NCBI GenBank assembly: GCA_037367405.1 | Contig: JAZKJV010000149.1 | Location: 806,001-870,000, forward strand | DNA from: Ottelia alismoides | Lineage: Eukaryota; Streptophyta; Magnoliopsida; Alismatales; Hydrocharitaceae | Direction: 5' to 3' | DNA: 64,000 bases | In this document: positions 55,800-64,000 of the stretch, in pieces | Position numbering within the stretch: position 1 is the first letter of the stretch | Layout of the letters: the number at the start of each line of letters is the position of its first letter | Made by a program: the position numbers and the translations under genes | Notes under the pieces: model-generated | The model's input: the letters and a program-made list of their open reading frames with translations, nothing else | Told to the model about the DNA's origin: nothing | Database searches by the model: none

Positions 55800-58331
55800 T
55801 CATGATTCCTGTACAAAATAGATCACTTCAGTACGGGCCAGATGATCAGTAGTCTCTACGAAGTGCTTCAGCATCTGCCCGTTAACCATGAACGGTTCTG
55901 CACCAGGTGACACATCTGATATCGCAATACTGCCATTGTCGTGCACCGTTCTGACTATGTACGGTCCTTCCCACTTGCTTTTCAATTTGCCGGGAAAAAT
56001 TCTCAACCTTGCATTGAACAACCAAACTTTCTGCCCAGGGACAAAGCTCCTGTGCCGAATATGTCTGTCATGCCATTTCTTCACTTTGTCCTTATAGATA
56101 AGTGTGTTCTCGTATGCTTGATTTCGAATTTCTACCAGCTCATTCATATCTATCTTCCTCTTAGCTCCTGTTTTCTGTGTATCCATCAATATCTCATGAA
56201 TTGCCCACTCAGATTTATGCATGATCTCTACGGGCAAGTGGCACGACTTTCCATAAACTAGCCGGAATGGTGAAGTGCCTAAGGGAGTTTTATATGCAGT
56301 ACGATATGCCCAAAGAACATGGTCTAGAAGAAGTGAACAGTTCTTCCTATCCGGTCGTACTAACTTCTGGAGAATCGATTTCACCTCCCTATTCGAGACT
56401 TCGGCCATGCCATTCGTCTGCGGGTGGTAAGGAGAAGCTACTCTGTGATCGATGTTGTACTGTTTCACTAGCTTCTTCACTTCCTTATTAATGAAATGGC
56501 TACCCCCGTCAGAGATAAGAATACGAGGAATCTCGAACCGCGAAATGATGTGTTCCCTTAGGAACTTGCAAACGGTCTTGCTATCTGCGGTTCGTGCGGG
56601 TATAGCCTCCACCCATCTGCTAACATAATCTACAGCGAGAAGGATGTACTCAATGCCGCTGCTAGAAGGGAACGGTCCCATAAAATCTATGCCCCATGCG
56701 TCAAAGATCTCGCAGATAATGACGGGTCGCATTGGCATTGCATCTCTGGCACTGACTGTCCCTATAGCTCTCTGACAATCTGGACAACTCATCACGAATG
56801 TGCAAGCATCTCTGGTAAGAGTCGGCCACCATAATCCGCTCTGTAGTACCTTCTGCGCTGTCCTCTTCCCTGAATGATGTCCTCCTGATTCTAGAGAATG
56901 ACACATAGTGAAGACACTATTATATTCCTCCTGAGGAATACATCGCCTGTAAACGCAATCCGGTCCTTCGCGAAAAAGAATCGGATCCTCCCAATGGTAG
57001 TATCGTGACTCAGAGACGAGTTTCTCAACTCTGTTCTTTGGCCAACCCTGAGGACTTTTCTGTGTGACCAGAAAGTTCACTATGTCTGCATACCATGGAA
57101 GTTCTGTCACCGCAAAGATGCTCTCATCAGGAAATCTCTCTGCGATCTCTGGTGTGTACTCATCTGAAGGCTGATCTGTCTGCAATCGGGAGAGGTGATC
57201 AGCTACCACGTTCTTTACTCCAGGTTTATCCTTGATATCCAAATCGAATTCTTGAAGTAATAGAATCCATCTAAGAAGGCGTGCCTTGGCATCCTTCTTT
57301 TCCATTAAAAATCTGATAGCTGAGTGATCGGTGTAAACTGTGATCTTGGAGCCAAGTAGATACGATCGAAACTTGTCTAATGCAAATACTACTGCCAACA
57401 TCTCCTTTTCGGTCACTGTGTAATTTCTCTGAGCATCATCTAAGGTCTTGCTGGCATAGTGAATAGCGATGGGAAGTCCATTCCTCCTCTGCCCTAATAC
57501 AGCCCCGACCGTAAAATCTGATGCATCTGTCATGATCTCGAAGGGTAGAGACCAATCAGGCGGCTGTAGGACAGGAGCACTGATTATCTTTTCCTTTAAT
57601 GTAAGGAAGGCATGAAGACATTTGTCATTTAAAACGAACTCGATGTCTTTGCCTAGCAATTCAGTTAACGGTCGGGCAATCTTGGAGAAATCTTGAATAA
57701 ACCGTCGATAAAAGCCAACGTGCCCCAGAAATGACCGTAACTGTTTGATGTTGGATGGTGGCTCAAGTTTCTTGATGACGTCCACCGTGGTAGGGTCAAC
57801 CTCCATGCCTCGCTGGGAGATGACGTGCCCCAACACGATCCCGTGAGTAGCCATAAAATGGCTCTTTTCCCAGGACATAACGAGATCTACCTCACAACAC
57901 TTTTTCAAATCCTGGTCTAGGTGTGCTAAACAATCGTCAAAGGACTCACCATAGACCGAAAAATCATCCATAAAAACCTCTAGAAAAACACCGACCATGT
58001 CCGCAAAAATAGCAAGCATGCACCTCTGGAAGGTTGCGGGAGCATTGCACAATCCAAAGGGCATCCGTCTAAAGGCATACGTGCCAAACGGACAAGTGAA
58101 GGTGGTTTTCTCCTGGTCTTCAGGAGCAATTGATACCTGGTTGTATCCGGAGTAACCGTCAAGAAAACAGAAGTACCCCTTCCCTGCCAACCGTTCGATG
58201 ACCTGGTCTATGAAAGGCAAAGGGAAGTGGTCCTTCTTCGTCGCGGTGTTAAGTTTTCTGTAATCAACACATACTCGCCACGACATGGTTACTCTCTTTG
58301 GAATCTCCTCTCCACTCTCGTTTTTCACCAT
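55800..58331 (-). pseudogene. pol: A2 Pol: reverse transcriptase, RNase H and integrase (open, 843 codons)
   Basis: One open frame carries most of Pol. RT shows [11 protein letters not shown] (residues 18-28), [10 protein letters not shown] (56-65), [11 protein letters not shown] (92-102) and the catalytic FMDDFSVYG (120-128). RNase H has Asp 269 in TDASD, Glu near 308-310 and Asp 335 in YTDHS. Integrase has an HHCC finger (His near 478-486, Cys 516 and 519), then D549 in GIDFMG, D608 in ISDGGSHF and E644 in GMAEVSN, a D,D(35)E spacing. The tail lacks a chromodomain. All catalytic residues are present. The frame is one part of a single polyprotein; a one-base deletion near 58350 separates it from the upstream frame. 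The ATG at its start is internal to RT and not a true start. Confidence 0.95.
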
Positions 58332-61108
58332 CTGAATTCCCGACTTCTTCGAACAACATGTAATGGGCTAACCCATTCGGAGTTGGAGATGGGATAAATG
58401 AACCCTGCGTCACACCATTTCGTGATCTCTTTCTTGACAACTTCTCGTAAAACCGGATTCAGCCTACGCTGAAACTCTCTGGAGGGTTTGCTGTCATGAT
58501 CGAGATAGATATGATGTGAACACAAAGCAGGATTAATCCCGCGGAGATCGAATACAGTCCACCTAATGGCCTTGCGGTTTCTTTCTAGAATCTCCATCAG
58601 ACGAGATTCTTGATCATCGGTCAAAGTTGAGCTGATAATGATCGGAAACTGTTGATGTGGACCTGCAAGGAAGGCATATTTCATGTTTGGTGGCAAAGTC
58701 TTAAGTTCTGGCAAGGTAGTATCTGGATCTGTCGAAACATCATCTATATCTGTATGGGGATCTGTGTCGGTAGGTGATGTGTCCGCATTCTGATTATCCA
58801 CAATTTCTATGTGCTCTAGAGTCGGACTACAGAAGATGTTCAAGACATCATCCGACTCCTCAGAATGACCAGAAGTGAATAAGTCAGCTAGATAAAATTC
58901 TGATTCATCTGATATGGAGGAATTGTGTAGAGTCTCTGAATCTGAGAGGTCTGAATTAATTTCATCAAAAGCCTGATCCCTTTGGTTCTCATCATCATCT
59001 AGACTGAAATATAAAGTTCCATCAGAAGAATTACCTCCTAAAGTCTCGGACCCGTCCTCTGTCAAACATTCTTGGGTCTCTACCTGGTATCTTTCGAGGT
59101 CGTCAAGGCGAACCTCATCCATGTAATCGCAGGAGGCTAAAGAACTCAGAAAATCTGAAGATGCATCACTGGAAGTGTTTGATTCTCTCGCCATCTCTAT
59201 ATGTACCTTTTCGCCCTCGGCTCGAAAAGATACCTTCCCTGTATCATAATCGAAGAGAGCCTTTGCGGTCTCTAGAAAAGGCCTCCCGAGAATGATCGGG
59301 GTAAGGTGTAACTGTGCAGGGCAATTCATATCTAAGACTGTAAAGTCTACTGGAAATTGCAGACCCTGCACGGTTACGATAACGTTCCTAAGTATACCCT
59401 TAGGTCTCTTTACGGATCTATCAGCAAACTGAAGAATCGCACAGGATTTGTAAAGAGGACCTAACTCGAGCTTCTCGAGTAAGGAAGCGGGTATCAGATT
59501 GATCGAGGAACTGTTATCTAATAGAGTGCGATCGAATTCGACTTTTTCGATCTCGCATATGACATAATGTGCACCTGAGTCTTTCTTCTTCTTTGGAAGC
59601 TTATTCTGTATCGCACAGGATGTTGCCTTAGTCAGTACATGCTTTTCTGTTCGGGATCTCTTTTTCCTACGTGTAGTGCATCTGTTTTTCAATTGATTCT
59701 TAAGCGTAGGAAATTGATCTAAGGCATCATGGAGAGGGATCTTCAGAAAGATGTGATCTTTGAGTAACTTTTCGATTTGTGGAGATTCAGGATTATTTTT
59801 GGTCTTTTTCTTTCCTTTTCCAAACAAAGCATCGGGAAAAGGAATAAAGTCAGGAGTCAGAAAATCAGAACTTTTATTCAACTCAGTGGAGTCAGCTTGT
59901 ACGTCGAGAGTCTCAGAATTATTTACAAAACTCTCTAAAACAGGGGAAGAAATGTTTTTGTCCGGGGTTTCTGCCTGATCTGGCTTGATATCATCTTCTG
60001 AATCGCAAGTGTCCATATCTGATGAATTGGCATTACTCACGTCTCTTGATTCTGTGTCCTCATCCTCTTGCGGTTTCTCCTCCTCGGCTTCAGGTTCATG
60101 CTCGTGCTCCTCTGGTGCCCTCTCCTCTTCTCCAGCAGGTGTTTGCGGTGATCTACCGCTCTTGAGACGAATGAAGTTAGACAAAAATTCAGGAAACGAG
60201 ATCTTACCTGTAGGATCTACCTTGTCTGGATGCCTCCCCTTGTTGTTCGGGTTCATCTGAGGCTGGGCTGGGAGAGTGGTCTTTGGCACGGTTAACTCGT
60301 CCAGACGATGGTTAACCTGCTCCATCTCTGTCTTTTGCGCAATCTGGAGCGTACTGAGCATATCCATGATCTGGTTGAGCGCCTGGGCCTGTGAAGACAT
60401 CTCTGGTTCGGTGTGGTGGCCCTGGCTTGCTCCATTCTCCTGCCTTGGCGTGAAGTGCTGAGAGGTGGAAGGCTGGGAATAGCGTTGAGGTGTAGAAGAA
60501 GACTGTTGCGGCTGCTGAAAAGGATAATTCGATGAGAACTGGGCAGGGTGCTGATAAGAAGGCTGCGGTCTCTGATGGTAGACGTTCGGATGAGACTGCT
60601 GCGGCGTGAAGTTCTGGCGGTGCTGGAATTGCGGACGTCCATGCTGCGGATGACCGTACGGCTGCTGCTGCTGATGATTTGATATACTCGGCTGTTGCAC
60701 CGGAGTATACCAAATCCCATTAATCTTGAAAGTGGATTGCGGCTCGACCTCCATCTCGGCAGTGCTGATTATTTGGCCGGAATTGACATGAGACTGATCC
60801 TCATGCCAATCAATCTGCGGAATCTCGGGCTCGCTCTGGACATAGTGTATCTGATGGGTGGGTGGAGCGGGTGCGATCCTCCTTGCTGGCTGTGTGTTCG
60901 AAGAAGTCCGGTTCTGCTGGTACTGGCTTTGAAGATCAGCGACTTTCTTCGAAAGATCATTCAGCTGTTGAGGTAGAGATGAGAGTTTCTCCAACTCTCG
61001 CAGCGGCTGTAGGTCTTGGACTTGCTTGTGAATCACGTCCACCAATGTCAAGTTCTCGCTAATAAAGCCCATGTTGGTGTTGGATTCAGAATCTGATATA
61101 TTCGCCAC
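58325..61108 (-). pseudogene. gag-pol: A2 Gag C-terminus, protease and RT start (open, about 927 codons)
   Basis: The frame begins in Gag (ANISDSESNTNMGF), has a possible coiled coil (PQQLNDLSKKVADLQSQYQQ), then a Gln/His/Pro/Ser-rich stretch of about 170 residues with no CCHC knuckle. A basic/acidic part follows (FLSNFIRLKSGRSP; EDEDTESRD). Protease is at about residues 510-640: HYVICEIEKVEFDR, LLDNSSSINLIPASLL, ILQFADRSVKR, VTVQGLQFPVDFTVL, IILGRPFLETAKAL. The usual active-site Gly is Ser here (D-N-S). An acidic linker and RT entry (GINPALCSHHIYLDHDSKPS) complete it, to the deletion near 58350. Confidence 0.93.
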
Positions 61109-61534
61109 CTTGTGATGCTCTCGGTGATGTGGTGGCTGCAGGGCTTTCTGAAATGCTCAGTAGAGTCTACAACTCTCGAGTTCTCGGCCATCCCTTCGAA
61201 GATGGCCCAGACTGACTCGGCGTCTTTGTTCAAGTAACTGCCGCCACATGCGGCACTCACGAGCCCCTGTACTTCCGGCTGGAGTCCTCCGAAGTAATTT
61301 TGCACTAGTACCTTCATTGGTATCTCATGATGTGGGCATCTCTCTGTCAGGTCCTTGAATCGATCCCATGCCTCATGGAATGATTCGTTCGGCAATTGCG
61401 TAAAGTTGGAGATCTGACTCCTCATCATGTTCGTCCTTCCTAGAGGAAAATATTTGCGGAGGAAGTGGACTTCAGGTCGTCCCACGTGGAGAGTTCTCTT
61501 CCCAGATGGCTCATCCAAGAAAGGGCCTTATCGG
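61109..61534 (-). pseudogene. gag: A2 Gag capsid segment between frameshifts
   Basis: The frame 61518-61048 carries FLRKYFPLGRTNMMRSQI, FHEAWDRFKDLTERCPHHEI, GLVSAACGGSYLNKDAES and VWAIFEGMAENS. Its ends are out of register. By comparison with A1, one base is missing near 61548, one near 61462 and one near 61155. The sequence is otherwise well preserved. Confidence 0.9.
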
Positions 61535-62251
61535 CTAAAGCAAAAGGAAGGCTTTGAGGCGCACGGCTTCCTGCGTCACTCCTGGATAGCAAGCCGTTCC
61601 GCAGATCATCTCAAACTGCTGCAAAAACGTGAACGGTTCCTCTGCGGCATTCCCATAGTACTTGGGGAGCAAAGAAATGAAGGACGGTCGGAGTTCGTAT
61701 GGCCCTTGATTCGGCGGTAGCCGAATCCAGTGATGGAGCGTTCGAGCACCCGGGTCATACTCGTCCCGTAAAGTAGCGGGAACCGCATGCGGTAAATAGT
61801 TCCCGGCCCCTGCTCTCAGTGCTGCTAACTCAGCCTGCAGTTCGGTCTGAACTCTATACTGTTCTCGAATCTGTAGATTCATCTGTTGTAATGTATCGAG
61901 AATACCTGTCGTGACATCTCCGTTCAGCTCTGCTCTTCCCTCCTGATGGTCCTCAGCTGGTGGCCTCTCGTCTGCGGCTGATGCTTTCCCACGAGCCATC
62001 TGATTGTCTGTAAAATAGAAACTCTCATAAGAACTCAGCGAGAAATACTTAGGAGATCTGGATGATGTATTGAGGCGAGGGTCTGCCTCAATGATCTGGC
62101 CAGGAGGCGAGGGAGTCTGGGTCTGACTCGCCTCGAGATCGGATGGGACCAGCTCGGGAAGATGGTCACCCCGAGCCTGTGAAGACATACGTTCGACGGT
62201 GGTCGGTCGAAAGCTCACAGAATCTGAGCCAAAAAGCCGTCGAGACGTCAT
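61535..62251 (-). pseudogene. gag: A2 Gag N-terminal part
   Basis: The likely start is the ATG at 62249-62251 (MTSRRLFGSDSVSFRP), shared with A1; the frame is also open upstream to 62353 but without conservation. The first 100 residues are Ser/Pro/Glu-rich, followed by QMARGKASAADE, a helical stretch (ILDTLQQMNLQIREQYRVQT), and the capsid start ARTLHHWIRLPPNQ, FISLLPKYYGN, FTFLQQFEMICGT. The frame ends at RLKAFLLL because of a base missing near 61548. Confidence 0.9.
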
Positions 62252-63432
62252 CTTCGATGTCAAGAGGAGATCGGGAGAGCACGTGTACGATTCAAATGAA
62301 GAAGGAATGCGAAAGCCGCGGAAACTCATGCCCCGCAAACAAACACAAAGCAAACCCCGTTTTCACCAACTCAACCCTGGTGAAGACCGTAGAGTTCGGT
62401 CTTTTTGTTTTTTAGGTTTTAGGGTTGTGATTAGCAAACGTTGTGGTAACGCGGGCTGAGCAAGCCAATAGGTGCCCGATAGTTTCCCCGAGATACTGTC
62501 CCGAATCCTTACGCGAGACTACTCGCACTCAGCCAGTATGGGAGTAAGTACGGACTGTTTCTGGCTACCCGTGTTACTTGAGGACGGAGCCTTGCGCAGT
62601 GTCCTCTAAACCTCCCACTCTGCTAAGTAAACCCGGACCGTTTCCGGCTACCCGAGCTTACCCACTGAGGAACAGTGATCAGGTGTATGGACCCAGTAGT
62701 ATCCCACAAGAAATACGGGGTTTTGTCTCTATCCTTAAGTGTCGGCTCTCGAGCTCGTGCACTCTGAGAAATGTGCGGGGGTTACTCTCCCCAAATCACT
62801 TGAATTGAATTACGGTTTTTGATCAGATATTTTTAACAGTCCCGATTTTAGTTTTGTGATTTTTATGGTGTTTTCAAACGTCTTTTTTTTTTCTTTTTTG
62901 TTAAAAACCCTAGAGCAAGCACCTAGGTTGCAAGTCCTAAAACTAGCTACGTGGCACAAGCAGATAGAGCAAAAACCTAAACAATCATCTAGAAAACCGT
63001 GAAAAACCGATAAGCGATGAAAAAGCCGCGGTGGGTGCCCTGATCCTCGGATACACGATATCCGGCGAATCAGGCCCCGAAAAAAAAATGAGGGTTTTAT
63101 TACTAAGTACAACTTTCTCCCTTTCTCTCTCTTTTACAAATAAAAGGATACTAACGTCCTCGCTCCTCTACAGTCGACTCGTAAAGAAGAAGCCGACCTC
63201 TGCTCTTTCAACTGGCTCGTCTTCCGAAGAAGCCGGTTGATCCTGCAGGCCCAGCAAAGAATGTTAGCAAAGAAAAATCGATCGAGAAAGCCGAGAAAGC
63301 CGTAAAGAAACCAAAAAGAAACTTAGAAAATAAGGCACGAAGAAGCCGTATGAAAAACCGTACGAAAAAAATGAAACAAAGAGAAGAGAAAATAAAGTCA
63401 CGAAAATCGAAAAATCAAAGGAATCTAACGCC
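62252..63432 (-). other. A2 5' leader
   Basis: About 1.2 kb between PBS and gag start without a credible ORF. It aligns with the A1 leader and holds the conserved block (62527-62650) in which GGTAGCC(G/A)GAAAC occurs twice about 82 bp apart. Confidence 0.8.
62527..62650 (-). other. Conserved leader block, A2
   Basis: In sense TTAGCAGAGTGGGAGG, GTCCTCAAGTAACACGGGTAG and GTCCGTACTTACTCCCATAC occur in the same order as in B (28721-28825) and A1 (19262-19395). Confidence 0.7.
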
Positions 63433-63450
63433 TCCCCAGCAACGGCGCCA
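63433..63450 (-). other. Primer-binding site of A2 (tRNA-Asp type)
   Basis: TGGCGCCGTTGCTGGGGA in sense starts three bases after the LTR. Only one position differs from the complement of the plant tRNA-Asp 3' end. Confidence 0.92.
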
Positions 63451-63453
63451 TTT

Positions 63454-64000
63454 TGATGAGGCTAAAAATCGAGTTTCGCGGCTTCTTCTTTTTATTGAAT
63501 TTGCCGGTTGTAGCAGAAGCCGCGAAACGAGGAAATTTCGATTTTTAAAACCTATCAAACAAATACGGTTTTCTGTTGGAAAACCGTTCACTAATATTTT
63601 ACCAGGCAAGTGTTCCTGGGTCGAATTCAAGGAGGCAGAATATATTCCCTAGATTTTCCTCTTCGTAATTTTATTTTGATTCTTCTCTAAGTCAGAATGC
63701 TTCTTTTTATTGATTTTAATTTTTATTATTTTTATTTGATTTTATTCTTTTCAAATTTTTATTTAATTTTCAAAAAGGGATATTTTTTCAAAAGATTTAT
63801 TTATTATATAGTAGGCGAGTAATATCTAGGTGATACTATATAATAGGATGAACGAGGTTCGAGCCGCGTACTCGAACTACACAAGAAAACAAAGCAAAAT
63901 GAAGCGGCTTTCGATAATATCAAAACACGTCAAAAACTCGTCAAAAAGCCACGAAAATTTGATACTAAGTAGCTGGGGTAGTTGTGTAACTACCCTCAAG
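63454..64000 (-). repeat. 5' LTR of A2, partial (cut by window end)
   Basis: It begins TGATGAGGCTAAAAATCG and is nearly identical to 50564-51110, with a few substitutions and one small indel (GAGG near 63530). The promoter part lies beyond the window. Confidence 0.95.

Larger units (their letters stand above)
50564..64000 (-). mobile_element. Element A2: young Athila-type retrotransposon (right end outside window)
   Basis: A2 is on the minus strand with 3' LTR (50564-53685), PPT, 3' noncoding region, polyprotein (about 62251-55800), leader, PBS and the start of the 5' LTR (63454 onward). The 547 bp of 5' LTR visible is almost identical to the 3' LTR, so insertion is recent. It sits in G's gag; the target bases on the left are GTAGG. 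The polyprotein is broken by four apparent one-base deletions and has no other obvious lesion. Confidence 0.95.

Overview
This window is repeat DNA from a large plant (angiosperm) genome. I find no host gene, tRNA, rRNA or CRISPR array. Almost all of it can be assigned to Ty3/gypsy LTR retrotransposons of the Athila lineage. The signs are very long LTRs (3.1 to 3.9 kb) that start TGATGAATC, a primer-binding site complementary to the 3' end of plant tRNA-Asp, one gag-PR-RT-RH-INT polyprotein, and no chromodomain. All element names here (H, D, B, C, A1, E, F, G, A2) are mine. I cannot name the species.

Layout. The left two thirds is a nest built in layers. A minus-strand protease fragment (H, 1-554) is interrupted by plus-strand element D, whose 5' LTR is 555-4485. 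D's leader is interrupted by plus-strand element B (4668-36595). B's 5' LTR is interrupted by solo LTR C (4814-7257 plus 23334-24375, flanked by the direct repeat ATCAT). C is interrupted by complete minus-strand element A1 (7258-23328, flanked by ACCAT/ACCGT). After B, D resumes with leader, gag, PR and RT/RH remains (36602-43349) until the A-related LTR E (43350 to about 46199) breaks its RNase H region. E is fused to a minus-strand D-type LTR fragment F (about 46200-46747). F lies in the leader of another D-family copy, G (46748-50563). G's gag is cut by A2 (50564 to beyond 64000, minus strand), the youngest and least damaged element.

Coding state. A2 keeps nearly the whole polyprotein open, broken by four apparent single-base deletions. 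A1 is the same family but riddled with stops. D and G are heavily decayed. B has a decayed protease but no RT, RNase H or integrase, and looks like a non-autonomous derivative. It still shares a leader block, a long 3' noncoding region and PPT modules with A1/A2.

Cis structure is the most interesting layer. The LTRs share a palindrome with a CACGTG centre about 170-250 bp upstream of a TATA box, which lies about 1.2-1.5 kb inside the LTR. They also share a purine-rich U3 motif at a fixed offset and hairpins in the transcribed part, one with a compensatory base change. Between integrase and 3' LTR, A1 and A2 carry a series of hairpins each followed by a PPT-like G-run. A1's own 5' LTR has lost its TATA box. 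Boundaries were read by eye from repeat pairs and target-site duplications; identity statements are visual estimates.
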